64,000 bases of DNA. It comes from Roseovarius sp. TE539. GTDB lineage: Bacteria; Pseudomonadota; Alphaproteobacteria; Rhodobacterales; Rhodobacteraceae. Each line of letters begins with the position of its first letter. Within the stretch, counting starts at the first letter, position 1. Position numbers and translations under genes: made by a program. The notes beneath the pieces were generated by a model, which saw only the letters and a program-made list of their open reading frames with translations, was not told the DNA's origin and made no database searches. Positions 45,088 to 54,275 of this stretch are shown here, in pieces. The DNA lies in contig NZ_QNGB01000005.1 in assembly GCF_003298505.1 (NCBI RefSeq), positions 1-64,000 of the forward strand, given 5' to 3'.

Positions 45088-45444
45088 ATGAAGACTATTC
45101 TGATGGCTGGCGTGATCTTGCTTCTGGCGGGGTGCGGCGGGGTCCACAAGGCCCGGCAGGCGCGCGGCCCGGTGGCCGAGCTGGGGCCGGTGCCGGTCAG
45201 TTTCGGACCGATCAGCAAGGCATGCATGCGATCGGGACGCGAGGCGCGAACGCGGCGGCTTTGCGGATGCGTGCAGGCGGTCGCCGACAAGACCCTGACC
45301 AACCGCCAGCAAAGCCGCGCGGTCAAGTTCTATGCCAACCCGCATCTGGCGCAGGAAATCCGCCAATCGGACCGTCCGTCGGACGAACGGTTCTGGCGGG
45401 TCTACACGGCCTACGGCCAGCAGGCCGAACGCATCTGCGGATGA
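45088..45444 (+). CDS. Small lipoprotein of unknown function
   Basis: A 118-residue lipoprotein. The signal is MKTILMAGVILLLAGCGG with a clean lipobox LAGC, Cys16 being lipidated. The mature domain has VPVSFGPISKACMRSGREAR, RLCGCVQAVADKTLTNRQQS and DPHxxQEIRQSDRPSDERFW-like motifs, and four cysteines likely form disulfides. Relatives in Rhodobacteraceae are sometimes called arginine transporter, which nothing here supports. GGGGCAAGTGAG precedes the ATG. The GCGC repeat of cysteine motifs resembles a small periplasmic scaffold; function unknown. Confidence 0.85.
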   Translation: MKTILMAGVILLLAGCGGVHKARQARGPVAELGPVPVSFGPISKACMRSGREARTRRLCGCVQAVADKTLTNRQQSRAVKFYANPHLAQEIRQSDRPSDERFWRVYTAYGQQAERICG

Positions 45445-45468
45445 GGGCCCGGGAAAGGGCGGTGCCGG

Positions 45469-46155
45469 TCAGGCCCGTGCCGCCGTGACGATTGCCCCGG
45501 TCAGGCAATCCAGACTGTCGGTAATGCCGATGCCGGTTGGCAAGGCTCCTTCAAGCAACGAAATCTCGGTGCAGGCCACAAGCAGATGATCGGCACCGTC
45601 ACGCTGCATCGCGCGTGCCTCATGCTCAAGCGCCGGTCCAAGGTCCGCGCGCCCCTGCCCCGCCTTCACTGCGCGGATGATCGCCAGAAGCCCCGCGCCA
45701 TCATCGCGGGCATGGACCGCCTCCAGCCCGGCTGCGGCGAAAGGGGCATCAAAGACCCCGGCCTTGCGGACCGCGGGGGAGGCCAGCATACCCACCCGCC
45801 GCGCGCCCCGTGCAACAAGTGCCCGGACGCTCAGCGCCACCATGTCCAGAAACGGCAGGGTGGTGGCCCCGCGCACCGCGTCCGCATAGGCATGCGCGGT
45901 GTTGCAGGGCATCGCCAGCGCCACCGCGCCGGCACGTTGCAGATCCTGCGCCATGGCGACCAGCACCGGGGCCGGATCCGCGCCCGTGCCGTCGATCAGC
46001 GCCTCGATGCGGCTCGGTACCTGCGGGTTCTGATGGACGATCAGGGGAACGTGATCGGCATCGTCGCGCGCGTCGGGCACCGCCGCCAGCACCCGCCGCA
46101 TCAGCAGGATCGTGGCGTCGGGCCCCATACCGCCGAGAATGCCGACCGGCTTCAT
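45469..46155 (-). CDS. Aspartate/glutamate racemase family protein (possible cysteate racemase)
   Basis: A 228-residue PLP-independent racemase of the Asp/Glu superfamily. The two catalytic cysteines are in LAMPCNTAHAYAD near residue 85 and LLVACTEISLLEG near 195, and GGMGPDATILLMRR is the N-terminal signature. The gene follows a CuyA-like cysteate lyase by seven bases in one transcription unit with a HpsN-like dehydrogenase. Cysteate is the sulfonate analogue of aspartate, so interconversion of D- and L-cysteate is a reasonable hypothesis; an aspartate racemase is the default. No such cysteate activity is known to me. Confidence 0.85.
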   Translation of the reverse strand: MKPVGILGGMGPDATILLMRRVLAAVPDARDDADHVPLIVHQNPQVPSRIEALIDGTGADPAPVLVAMAQDLQRAGAVALAMPCNTAHAYADAVRGATTLPFLDMVALSVRALVARGARRVGMLASPAVRKAGVFDAPFAAAGLEAVHARDDGAGLLAIIRAVKAGQGRADLGPALEHEARAMQRDGADHLLVACTEISLLEGALPTGIGITDSLDCLTGAIVTAARA

Positions 46156-46162
46156 CGCTCCA

Positions 46163-47167
46163 TCACTCCGGCATGTCGAAACAATGGGTGTACCCGGTCA
46201 GCCCGATCGCCCCGCCGGTATGAAGGAACACCACCCGCTCACCGGCACGGAAACGGCCCTTTCGGATCAGGTCGATCAGGCCCGCTGCGCCCTTTGCCGA
46301 ATAGACCGGGTCCAGAAGGATCGCCTCGGTCCGCGCGAAAAGGTCGATCGCCTCCAGCGTGTCCTCGGCCGGCAGTCCGTAGCCGGGCCCGACGTAATCG
46401 CAATTGGCGACAACGTCGCCACGGGCAACCGCGCCGGGGCATCCCAGCTTGTCGGCGGTCTTTTCCGCCAGCGCAAAGACGTTGGCCTCCTGCTTGTCTT
46501 TCGGCGCGCGCACGCCGATGCCCAGAAGCGGGATCTGCGCGTGCATAGCGCCGAAGCCGGTGATCAGGCCCGCCTGCGTGCCCGCCGACCCGGTGGCGTG
46601 GACGACGTGATCAACCACCAGCCCCTCGGTGGCGAACTGGCTCATCAGTTCCAGCGCGCAGTTGACGTAGCCAAGCGCGCCGGTCGGGTTGGAGCCGCCG
46701 CCGGGAATCGTATAGGCGTTGCGCCCGTCGGCGCGGAAGGTTTCGGCCACCGCCTCCATCTCCGCGTTCATGTCCAGCCCGGCATCGCGATGCTCCATCG
46801 TGGCCCCGTGCAGATGATCCAGCAGGACATTCCCGTTGTGCCGGTAATTGTCGTGCTCGTAACCGGTGCGATCCTCCAGCAGGATATGGCAATCCATGCC
46901 CATCCGCGCAGCCGCCGCAGCCGTCTGGCGGGCGTGGTTGGATTGGGTGGCCCCCTGGGTGAGCACGATGTCGGCGCCCTGCGCCTCGGCCTCCGCCATC
47001 AGGAATTCCAGCTTGCGGGTCTTGTTGCCGCCGGTGCTGAGTCCGGTGCAGTCATCCCTCTTGATCCAGATCTCCGGACCGCCAAGCAGGGCCGAAAGCC
47101 GCGGCAGCGGCTCCAGCGGGGTGGGCAGATGCGCAAGGCGGACACGGGGGAAGCGGGCAAGATTCAT
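46163..47167 (-). CDS. cuyA: L-cysteate sulfo-lyase (CuyA)/D-cysteine desulfhydrase family
   Basis: A 334-residue PLP enzyme of the ACC deaminase/D-cysteine desulfhydrase fold. The PLP lysine is in [19 protein letters not shown] near residue 51. [18 protein letters not shown] and [19 protein letters not shown] are the carboxylate- and phosphate-binding loops. CuyA in Ruegeria pomeroyi splits L-cysteate to pyruvate, ammonia and sulfite. Placement between a HpsN-like dehydrogenase and a racemase favours this over D-cysteine desulfhydrase. The start at 47167 gives [19 protein letters not shown]; the gap to the upstream gene is four bases. Confidence 0.82.
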   Translation of the reverse strand: MNLARFPRVRLAHLPTPLEPLPRLSALLGGPEIWIKRDDCTGLSTGGNKTRKLEFLMAEAEAQGADIVLTQGATQSNHARQTAAAAARMGMDCHILLEDRTGYEHDNYRHNGNVLLDHLHGATMEHRDAGLDMNAEMEAVAETFRADGRNAYTIPGGGSNPTGALGYVNCALELMSQFATEGLVVDHVVHATGSAGTQAGLITGFGAMHAQIPLLGIGVRAPKDKQEANVFALAEKTADKLGCPGAVARGDVVANCDYVGPGYGLPAEDTLEAIDLFARTEAILLDPVYSAKGAAGLIDLIRKGRFRAGERVVFLHTGGAIGLTGYTHCFDMPE

Positions 47168-47171
47168 TCTT

Positions 47172-48479
47172 TCATCCTTTTGAATTCGCGGCAATGTCGG
47201 CCATGGGCGTGGCACTGTCCAGCCGAATGTCGGCACTGCGGGCATGGCCCTCCATCCCTTCCTCACGGCTGATGCGGGCGCTGACACGGGCAAGATCGGG
47301 CAGGCCCTGCGGCGTGACCTGCTGCCAGGTGACGGTCTTGAGGAACTTGTGAACGCTCAGCCCCCCGGTATAGCGCGCCGCGCCGGACGTGGGCAGCACA
47401 TGGTTGGGGCCAGCGGCCTTGTCGCCGAAGGCCACCGTGGTTCCGGATCCCAGAAACAGTGAGCCATAGGCGCTCAGGCGGTCACGCCACCACGGCAGGT
47501 CGGTGGCCTGCACATGCAGGTGTTCGGGCGCACGGGCATCCGCGTGGCGGGCCATCTCCTCGCGCGTGTCGCACAGCGCCACCTCGCCCAGTTCACGCCA
47601 TGCGGTCGCGGCCGCGTCGCGGTTCGGGGCCGGCAGCTCGGCGATCAGCGCCGGAATGCGCGCCAGCACCGCCTCGGCCAGCGGGCGGGACGTCGACGCC
47701 AGCCAGACCGGCGAGGTCGCGCCATGTTCGGCCTGCCCGACAAGGTCCGTCGCCACTGTATCGGGGTTTGCCGTGTCATCGGCCAGAACAAGACTGTCGG
47801 TGGGTCCGGCGAACATGTCGATCCCGATGGGGCCGAAAAGCTGCCGCTTGGCTTCCGCGACGAAGGCGTTGCCGGGCCCCACGAGAATATCCGCCGGCGG
47901 CGCCCCGAAGAGGCCGAATGCCATCGCCGCAACCCCCTGAACACCGCCCATGCAGAGGATCCGCGTGGCCCCGGCCAGGTGCATGGCGTAGAGCATCGGG
48001 GCGGGAATGCCAGCATCCCCTCGCGGTGGCGAACAGGCGGTGATGTCGGCCACCCCGGCCTCGCGCGCGGTGGCGATGGACATCAGCGCCGAAGCGATAT
48101 GCGCGTAACGCCCGCCCGGTACGTAACAGCCCGCCGCCGAAAGCGGGATCTGGCGCTGCCCGGCAATGAGCCCGGGGCGCAGCTCCACCTCCATGTCCCG
48201 CGCAGTGGCGCGCTGCGCGGCGGCGAACCGGCTGATGTTGTCATGCGCCCAGCGGATATCGTCGCGCAGATCGACGGGCACCTGTGCCTCGGCCCGCGCG
48301 ATGCGCTCGGGGTTTACTGTGATCTCGCCGGTCCAGCCATCCAGATCGCGGGCATATTCCAGCGCCACCTGCGCACCGCCCGCACGCAGCCGACCCAGCA
48401 TGACCTGAACGGTATCGGCAACATCGGCTTCTGCCTGTGGCGCTTGGCCCGGGGCCTGCTTGAGATAGGTGAGCGGCAT
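47172..48479 (-). CDS. hpsN: HisD-family dehydrogenase, sulfopropanediol 3-dehydrogenase (HpsN)-like
   Basis: A 435-residue NAD-dependent dehydrogenase of the histidinol dehydrogenase fold. The zinc ligands are in [14 protein letters not shown], the catalytic Glu-His pair in [13 protein letters not shown], and the C-terminal HNVLP-type motif reads [18 protein letters not shown]. It also has [16 protein letters not shown]. The partner genes concern C3 sulfonates, so oxidation of 2,3-dihydroxypropane-1-sulfonate to sulfolactate, as by HpsN in roseobacters, is likelier than histidine synthesis. No other his gene is nearby. The start at 48479 gives MPLTYLKQ. First gene of the operon. Confidence 0.75.
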   Translation of the reverse strand: MPLTYLKQAPGQAPQAEADVADTVQVMLGRLRAGGAQVALEYARDLDGWTGEITVNPERIARAEAQVPVDLRDDIRWAHDNISRFAAAQRATARDMEVELRPGLIAGQRQIPLSAAGCYVPGGRYAHIASALMSIATAREAGVADITACSPPRGDAGIPAPMLYAMHLAGATRILCMGGVQGVAAMAFGLFGAPPADILVGPGNAFVAEAKRQLFGPIGIDMFAGPTDSLVLADDTANPDTVATDLVGQAEHGATSPVWLASTSRPLAEAVLARIPALIAELPAPNRDAAATAWRELGEVALCDTREEMARHADARAPEHLHVQATDLPWWRDRLSAYGSLFLGSGTTVAFGDKAAGPNHVLPTSGAARYTGGLSVHKFLKTVTWQQVTPQGLPDLARVSARISREEGMEGHARSADIRLDSATPMADIAANSKG

Positions 48480-48577
48480 GGCTTTCGTCCTCCCTGCCAC
48501 CCGACTTGCGCCCACCGCGCTTCGCGGGCAAGCGTTTTGCCCGGTTCGAGGCGGGGTTTTTCCCTGCGCTTAAACAG

Positions 48578-48598
48578 GCTTTCGGGTTTTCCGAAAGC
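48578..48598. promoter_or_regulatory. GCTTTCGG/CCGAAAGC inverted repeat before hpsN
   Basis: GCTTTCGG (48578-48585) and CCGAAAGC (48591-48598) are perfect arms around a five-base GTTTT spacer. The element lies in the 216-base divergent region between hpsN and the sirtuin gene, about 100 bases from each start. It is a candidate operator for the sulfonate operon. Confidence 0.45.
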
Positions 48599-48695
48599 TC
48601 CTTCCCGTCCACGCGGGCTCTTGCATGGAAAGGTCAGACACTCTTTTCTGGGCCGGGAGGGTTACCGTGGCACACGCCACGGGCGAGGGGGCCGA

Positions 48696-49394
48696 ATGGA
48701 CAGGATCGTGATACTCACCGGCGCCGGGATTTCCGCGGAAAGCGGCCTCGGCACATTCCGCGACGAGGGCGGACTCTGGGCCCGCCACCGGATCGAGGAC
48801 GTGGCCACGCCGGAGGGATTCGCGCGCGACGCGGAACTCGTGCATGACTTCTACAATGCCCGCCGCAAACAGGCCGCACGGGCCCGACCGAATGCCGCCC
48901 ACCGGGCACTGGCACATCTTCAGGCCGAACATGCCGGCGAGGTGGTGATCGTGACGCAGAATGTCGATGCCCTGCACGAGGCGGCAGGCAGCATCGGGGT
49001 TCTTCACATGCACGGGACCCTGGCGCGTGCCCTGTGCGCGCATTGCGGGCACCGATGGTCGGCGCCGGATGAAATGGCGGCCGACACGCCCTGCCCGTCC
49101 TGCGGGCATGGCGCGGCAAGGCCCGACGTTGTCTGGTTCGGGGAAATGCCCCATCACCTTGATGAGATATGGGAGCTTCTGCAGGGGGCAACCCTCTTTG
49201 CGGCCATCGGCACGTCAGGTCAGGTGCATCCGGCCGCGGGCTTCGCCCTGCAGGCCCGCGAGGCCGGGGCGCACACCGTCGAGCTCACTCTCGAACGCTC
49301 ACAGGTTTCGGACGATTTCGACGAAACACGAAATGGACCCGCGACACGTGTCGTGCCGGACTGGGTATCAGGCATCCTGAGAGGCCGGGGCTGA
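48696..49394 (+). CDS. cobB: NAD-dependent protein deacylase (sirtuin, class III-like)
   Basis: A 232-residue sirtuin. The NAD site is ILTGAGISAESGLGTFRDEGG, the catalytic His is in QNVDALHEAAGS/GVLHMHGTLAR, and the zinc is held by CAHC and CPSC. FYNARR supplies the Tyr and Arg spaced as in SIRT5/CobB enzymes, which accept succinyl and malonyl groups as well as acetyl. Such enzymes reactivate acyl-CoA synthetases by deacylating their A10 lysine; prpE and the acyl-CoA ligase in this window are natural targets. The ATG at 48696 begins the fold behind GGCGAGGGGGC. Confidence 0.92.
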   Translation: MDRIVILTGAGISAESGLGTFRDEGGLWARHRIEDVATPEGFARDAELVHDFYNARRKQAARARPNAAHRALAHLQAEHAGEVVIVTQNVDALHEAAGSIGVLHMHGTLARALCAHCGHRWSAPDEMAADTPCPSCGHGAARPDVVWFGEMPHHLDEIWELLQGATLFAAIGTSGQVHPAAGFALQAREAGAHTVELTLERSQVSDDFDETRNGPATRVVPDWVSGILRGRG

Positions 49395-49499
49395 GCTCCG
49401 GCCCGCCCGCCGATTCGGTGGCAGCAGCCTCCGCTCATTGCCGGGAGGCAGCCAGGTGCTGCACACAGGGTGGTTGCGCTCCCGGGCGGGAGACGCCGG

Positions 49500-49790
49500 T
49501 CAGGCTTCGGCGGATATGGCCCTGGCGATTTCGTTCTTCACCTTGAGCGCGCGCGGCGACAGCTCGCTGTCCTTTGCCTTGGCAAGATAGGCATCCAGCC
49601 CGCCACGGTGATCGACGCTGCGCAGGGCGGCGGCAGTGATTCGCAGCTTGATGCCGCGCTTGAGCGCCTCGGACCGAAGGGTCACGTCATTCAGGTTGGG
49701 CAGGTACCGGCGCTTCGTCTTGTTGTTGGCATGGCTGGAATTGTTGCCAACCATTGGGCCTGTTCCGGTCAGTTCGCAGCGGCGCGACAT
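49500..49790 (-). CDS. rpmB: 50S ribosomal protein L28
   Basis: A 96-residue ribosomal protein. It starts [20 protein letters not shown] and continues with [20 protein letters not shown], the conserved L28 N-terminus. It lacks the CxxC zinc motif of zinc-type L28 (only one Cys in RRCEL), so it is the zinc-free kind. Typical length for the longer alphaproteobacterial form. It is monocistronic, convergent with the sirtuin gene and 160 bases from meaB. Confidence 0.96.
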   Translation of the reverse strand: MSRRCELTGTGPMVGNNSSHANNKTKRRYLPNLNDVTLRSEALKRGIKLRITAAALRSVDHRGGLDAYLAKAKDSELSPRALKVKNEIARAISAEA

Positions 49791-49950
49791 GGGTTCATCC
49801 TCGTGCTTGTCGGGCCGTCTGGCGGCCCATTCAATACAAATGGGCACCACCCATGGCAGCGCCCCGAATTCCGTCAGCGGCTCATAGGCGCTATCATGGT
49901 CCCCGTCAAGGGCCAGGGCCGCACTCCGGCACACCGGGCCCGCGCCCGCC

Positions 49951-50940
49951 TCATGCCTCCGACATGGCTTCGCCCAACCGCTCCAGCATCTCGCGCGCCG
50001 CAACCGCCGGGGTGATCCGGCCCGCCGCCACGCGCGCGGCATACTCTTCCATCGCGGCACGGGCCGTGCCGGTGCGCAGCCGCGCAAGTAGCGCCTGGCG
50101 CACCTCCTCCTCGAACCAGTACCGCGCCTGCTCGGCACGCCGCGCATCGAAATGCCCCTCCTCGCGCCGCCAGCCGGTCAGCGCGGTCATCTCTTCCCAC
50201 GCGGCGCGCAGGCCCGCCTCCTCCAACGCCGAAACCATCATCGCCTTGGGAAAGCCCGGCGGATCCTGCGGGCGCTTGCGCAACAACCTCAGCGCACCGG
50301 CATAATCGTTGCAGGTGCGCCGGGCCGCCGGCTCAAGATCGCCGTCGGCCTTGTTGACGAGGATGAGATCGGCGATCTCCATGATGCCGCGCTTGACGCC
50401 CTGAAGCTCGTCGCCTCCGCCGGGGGCGAGCAGGAGCAGGAACAGATCCGACATCTCGGCCACAACGGTCTCGGATTGCCCGACACCCACCGTCTCGATC
50501 AGCACCACGTCGAATCCGGCCGCCTCGCAAAGCGCCACCGCCTCGCGCGTGCGCCGCGCCACCCCGCCCAGATGGGATTGCGCCGGCGAGGGACGGATGA
50601 AAGCAAGAGGGTCGCGGCCCAGCCGTTCCATCCGTGTCTTGTCACCCAGGATCGACCCTCCCGTACGGGCGCTCGACGGGTCCACGGCGAGCACCGCCAC
50701 CTTGAGGCCCTGCCCCGTGAGCATGGTGCCGAACGCATCGATGAACGTGGATTTGCCCACCCCCGGGGTGCCCGACAATCCGATGCGCAGCGCCTGAAGA
50801 CCGGACTCCTTGAGACGCTCCAGCAATGCGCCCGCCGCTTCGCGATGATCGGCGCGGGCGCTCTCGATCAGGGTGATCGCCCGCGACAGCGCCCGCCTGT
50901 CGCCCGCGATGATGCCCTTGCCCAGTGCCTCGATATCCAT
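49951..50940 (-). CDS. meaB: Methylmalonyl Co-A mutase-associated GTPase (MeaB)
   Basis: A 329-residue G3E-family GTPase that gates cofactor loading and protects coenzyme-B12-dependent methylmalonyl-CoA mutase. The P-loop is [17 protein letters not shown] near residue 60. It also has [20 protein letters not shown], the Mg-binding [10 protein letters not shown], and NKAD for guanine recognition. It serves the propionyl-CoA to succinyl-CoA route, complementing prpE; the mutase itself is not in the window. The start [10 protein letters not shown] at 50940 is conserved. Repeat copies E and F lie just upstream. Confidence 0.94.
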   Translation of the reverse strand: MDIEALGKGIIAGDRRALSRAITLIESARADHREAAGALLERLKESGLQALRIGLSGTPGVGKSTFIDAFGTMLTGQGLKVAVLAVDPSSARTGGSILGDKTRMERLGRDPLAFIRPSPAQSHLGGVARRTREAVALCEAAGFDVVLIETVGVGQSETVVAEMSDLFLLLLAPGGGDELQGVKRGIMEIADLILVNKADGDLEPAARRTCNDYAGALRLLRKRPQDPPGFPKAMMVSALEEAGLRAAWEEMTALTGWRREEGHFDARRAEQARYWFEEEVRQALLARLRTGTARAAMEEYAARVAAGRITPAVAAREMLERLGEAMSEA

Positions 50941-51022
50941 GCGCCCGCCGGAGGTGATCGTTTCTGCCCTGTCTTCATGCCTTGGTGCCGCGGCAAATGT
51001 CCAGACCGGGACAGTCCGGCCC

Positions 51023-51098
51023 CTTCATCTTTCTCCAAATACTCGGAACACGATGCGAGCCGCTGTGCCGGGACATGAGTATTTCAGGAAAGATGAAG
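51023..51098. repeat. Dispersed repeat, copies E and F as an inverted pair
   Basis: CTTCATCTTTCTCCAAATACTC (51023-51044) and GAGTATTTCAGGAAAGATGAAG (51077-51098) are inverted copies of the consensus, 32 bases apart, between divergent meaB and hrpB. A transcript across both could fold into a long stem. Confidence 0.75.
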
Positions 51099-51152
51099 CC
51101 GCCCGCCGATGCGACTCTGGCCAATCGCGCGCGGCTCGTCGATAACCGGGTC

Positions 51153-53651
51153 ATGGCCGACACCTTGCCGATCCACGACGTGATCCCGGACCTGCTCGAG
51201 GCCCTGGGCAGCCGCGCCCGGGCCGTGTTGCAGGCTCCGCCGGGCGCCGGCAAGACCACGGTCGTGCCTCTGTCGTTGCTGGGCGCCGGACTCTGCGCGG
51301 GGCGCATCCTGATGCTGGAGCCGCGACGGCTTGCAGCGCGCGCGGCCGCCGAACGCATGGCCGAAACCCTGGCGGAGGAGGTTGGTGAAACGGTGGGCTA
51401 CCGCATGCGCGGCGCCGCGAAGGTGTCGGACGCGACGCGTGTGGAGGTGGTCACAGAAGGCATCCTGACCCGGATGATCCAGACCGACCCGGCACTTTCG
51501 GGGGTGGGCGCCGTGATCTTCGACGAGTTCCACGAACGCTCGCTCAACGCCGATCTCGGGCTTGCTCTGTGCCTGGACCTGGCCGGCGCTCTGCGCGAGG
51601 ATCTGATCTTGCTGGCAATGTCGGCCACGCTCGAGGCCGCGCCCGTGGCCGATCTGATGGGCGGCGCCCCCGTGATCACCTCGAGGGGACGAAACCACCC
51701 TGTGGATATCCGCCATCTAGACAGGCCCTTGCGCAAGGGAGCGCGCCTTGAACCGGAGATTTCGGACCTGATCGCGACGGCGGTCGCGGAGACTGGCGGC
51801 GGGATGCTGGTCTTCCTGCCCGGCGAGGCCGAGATCCGGCGCACCGAACGTCTGCTGCGCGAGCGCCTGCCCGCCAGCTGCGAGATACGGCCGCTTTTCG
51901 GAGCGATGGATTTCACCGCGCAGAGGGCCGCACTGGCGCCGGTGCGCGACGGCCGCAAGGTGGTTCTGGCCACCGCCATCGCGGAGACCTCGCTCACCAT
52001 TCCCGATATCCGGGTGGTGGTGGATGGCGGCAAGGCGCGGCGGGCGCGCTTCGATCCTGGCAGCGGCATGTCGCGCCTGGTGACCGAGCCCGTGACCCGC
52101 GCGGAGGCCGCGCAACGGGCCGGCCGCGCCGGGCGGATTGCGAAAGGGGTTTGTTACCGGTTGTGGACGAAGGGCGAAGAGGGCGCGCTGATGGCCCATC
52201 CACCGGCCGAGATCGAAGCGGCGGATCTGGCCGGGCTGGCGCTGGAACTGGCGCTTTGGGGGGCCGCGCCGGACGATCTGCCGTTTCTCACGGCGCCCAA
52301 TCCCGGCAGTTTCGCGGAGGCAAAGGCGCTCCTGCGGATGCTGGGAGCGCTGGACGCGAAGGACAGGATCACCGCGCACGGACGGCTGCTGGCGGAGTTG
52401 CCCCTGCACCCCCGCCTCGCGCACATGCTGGCGGTGGCGGGGCCGGGCACGGCGCAACTGGCTGCGCTTCTGGCCGATCGCGACCCGTTGGCGCGCGGGG
52501 CACCGGTTGACCTGTCGCTGCGCCTGTCCGCGATCCGGGATTCGGACGCCTACGCTGCCCGGCATCCGTGGAACGCCAACCGAGGCGCAGTGGCCCGCAT
52601 CCGGGCCGAGGCGAAGCGCCTGGAAAGACGGCTGGAAAGGGCGGCGCGGCGACCGGGGCAGGGTACCGAAGCAAGCCCCGCCGGCCCGGGCATGACAGGC
52701 AGCACGGCCAGCGACGCTGCCCTTGCCTATCCCGACCGGATCGGACTGCGCCGCAAGGGCGACGCGCCGCGCTACGTGCTCTCCGGCGGCAAGGGCGCGG
52801 TCCTGCCCGATGGCGATCCGCTTTCGGGCGCGCGCCTTCTCGTGGCCACCGATCTGGACGGCGACCCGCGCGAGGCCCGCATCCGGCAGGCCGCACCCAT
52901 TCAGGAGGCCGATCTGCGCCGCCACTTTGCCGATCAGATCGCGTGGCACGACCTGTGCGCCTGGTCGCGGCGCGACCGCCGGGTGATCACGCGCCGGCAG
53001 GAAAGGTTCGGCGCCCTGGTGCTGGATGACAGGCAATGGACGGACGCGCCGCCCGAGCTGGTGGCGCGCGCGATGATGGACGGCGTCCGCGATCTGGGCC
53101 TGACCTGGAGCGATGCGGCCAGGCGTTTCGCGGCACGGGTCGAACTGGCGCGCGCAGCCGGGCGCGACCTTCCGGAAATGACCGCCGAGGCCCTGCTGCA
53201 AGATCTCGAGGACTGGCTTCTGCCCTACCTCACCGGCCTGCGGACGGCCCAGGACTGGAAGCGGTTCGAGATGCTGGAGCCTCTTCGCGCGCAGCTGTCA
53301 TGGGAACAGATGCAGACACTGGACCGCGAGGTGCCGGCGCATTTCACCACGCCGCTCGGGCGCCGCATCCCCATCGACTACAGCGATGAGCAGCCCGCCA
53401 TTTCCCTGCGCCTTCAGGAGATGTTCGGCCAGACAACCCATCCCAGCGCCGGTGGCCGTCCGTTGCGGGTGACGCTGCTGTCGCCGGGGGGCAAGCCGGT
53501 GCAGACCACAACCGACATCCCCGGTTTCTGGACCAATTCCTACCCGGAGGTCCGCCGCGACATGCGCGGGCGTTATCCCAAGCACCCGTGGCCGGAAGAC
53601 CCTCTTGCGGCCGATCCGACCCTTCGGACCCGACCCCGCAGCCGGCGCTGA
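51153..53651 (+). CDS. hrpB: ATP-dependent RNA helicase HrpB
   Basis: An 832-residue DExH-box helicase. Motif I is QAPPGAGKTTVVPL, motif II DEFHERSLNADLGL, motif III SATLE, motifs V and VI AETSLTIPDIRVVVDGG and RAGRAGRIAKG. The C-terminal HrpB domain (residues about 480-820) is complete (DLEDWLLPYLTGL and GRRIPIDYSDEQPAISLRLQ, with the DY motif). The cellular RNA target is not known. The ATG at 51153 was chosen because MADTLPIHDVIPDLLEAL starts the conserved region; upstream reading frame runs through the repeat. Confidence 0.94.
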   Translation: MADTLPIHDVIPDLLEALGSRARAVLQAPPGAGKTTVVPLSLLGAGLCAGRILMLEPRRLAARAAAERMAETLAEEVGETVGYRMRGAAKVSDATRVEVVTEGILTRMIQTDPALSGVGAVIFDEFHERSLNADLGLALCLDLAGALREDLILLAMSATLEAAPVADLMGGAPVITSRGRNHPVDIRHLDRPLRKGARLEPEISDLIATAVAETGGGMLVFLPGEAEIRRTERLLRERLPASCEIRPLFGAMDFTAQRAALAPVRDGRKVVLATAIAETSLTIPDIRVVVDGGKARRARFDPGSGMSRLVTEPVTRAEAAQRAGRAGRIAKGVCYRLWTKGEEGALMAHPPAEIEAADLAGLALELALWGAAPDDLPFLTAPNPGSFAEAKALLRMLGALDAKDRITAHGRLLAELPLHPRLAHMLAVAGPGTAQLAALLADRDPLARGAPVDLSLRLSAIRDSDAYAARHPWNANRGAVARIRAEAKRLERRLERAARRPGQGTEASPAGPGMTGSTASDAALAYPDRIGLRRKGDAPRYVLSGGKGAVLPDGDPLSGARLLVATDLDGDPREARIRQAAPIQEADLRRHFADQIAWHDLCAWSRRDRRVITRRQERFGALVLDDRQWTDAPPELVARAMMDGVRDLGLTWSDAARRFAARVELARAAGRDLPEMTAEALLQDLEDWLLPYLTGLRTAQDWKRFEMLEPLRAQLSWEQMQTLDREVPAHFTTPLGRRIPIDYSDEQPAISLRLQEMFGQTTHPSAGGRPLRVTLLSPGGKPVQTTTDIPGFWTNSYPEVRRDMRGRYPKHPWPEDPLAADPTLRTRPRSRR

Positions 53652-53726
53652 TTTGTAAAACCTGAGTCCCAGCGTTACATTAAACGCCAACCAACACAAA
53701 CGGCCCGAGCAGACCCGAACAGACCC

Positions 53727-54185
53727 ATGACCGAAGGCTTGAAGAAAACCTGGACCGAGGTGGTCCGGCCATTGCTGCGTCGCCCGCCGCAGATACAGGT
53801 CGCGGCGCTTTGTTGCCGCGACGGCCCCGCGGGGCGCGAGGTGCTGCTCATCACCAGCCGCGATACCGGGCGCTGGATCCTGCCCAAAGGCTGGCTGGTT
53901 CCCGGCAAGGACGCCGCCGGTTCCGCCCTGCAGGAAGCATGGGAGGAAGCCGGCGTCAGGGCCAGCGCCATCGGGTCCGCACCTGTCGGGATCTATCACT
54001 ATGACAAGCGGTTCGACGAGGGGTACCCGGCCCCTGTCGAGGTGCGTATCTTCCGGGTCGACGTGACCGCGCTTGCCGATCGGTATCCCGAGCGGCGCGA
54101 GCGTGAGCGGGCCTGGGTCAGCCCGGCCGAGGCCGCCGAACGCGTCGACGAACCCGAGCTGAAAGCCATCCTGCGGGACCTGTAA
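53727..54185 (+). CDS. NUDIX hydrolase (DIPP-like)
   Basis: A 152-residue NUDIX protein. The NUDIX box occupies about residues 56-78: PKGWLVPGKDAAGSALQEAW then EEAGV. The two metal-binding Glu of EEAGV are kept, but the box's first Glu is Lys and the Arg is Gln, a variant seen in the diphosphoinositol/diadenosine polyphosphate (DIPP) group. Substrates could be inositol pyrophosphates or Ap-type nucleotides. It lies 90 bases upstream of pit, whose Pho-box-like repeats overlap this gene's stop. A phosphate-linked role is suggested but not shown. Confidence 0.85.
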   Translation: MTEGLKKTWTEVVRPLLRRPPQIQVAALCCRDGPAGREVLLITSRDTGRWILPKGWLVPGKDAAGSALQEAWEEAGVRASAIGSAPVGIYHYDKRFDEGYPAPVEVRIFRVDVTALADRYPERRERERAWVSPAEAAERVDEPELKAILRDL

Positions 54186-54208
54186 CGCTTTTGTAACAAA
54201 TTGATGAC
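54180..54208 (+). promoter_or_regulatory. Pho-box-like direct repeats upstream of pit
   Basis: CTGTAAC (54180-54186), TTGTAAC (54191-54197) and TGATGAC (54202-54208) are spaced by four bases each, giving the seven-plus-four period of PhoB sites (consensus CTGTCAT). The first repeat overlaps the NUDIX stop. PhoB control of a phosphate carrier gene is plausible. Confidence 0.5.
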
Positions 54209-54275
54209 ATTCGCGGTTGCACCCTGCACCGAGCCGCCATAGCGCTTGCACCATGAACGGGGGAAACGGTGCGGG

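Noticed and set aside
45088-45444. Arginine transporter, as relatives are sometimes labelled
   Set aside because: It is a small lipoprotein with no transport domain.
47172-48479. Histidinol dehydrogenase of histidine synthesis (hisD)
   Set aside because: No other his gene adjoins, and the operon partners act on C3 sulfonates; HpsN-like is the better call, though not proved.
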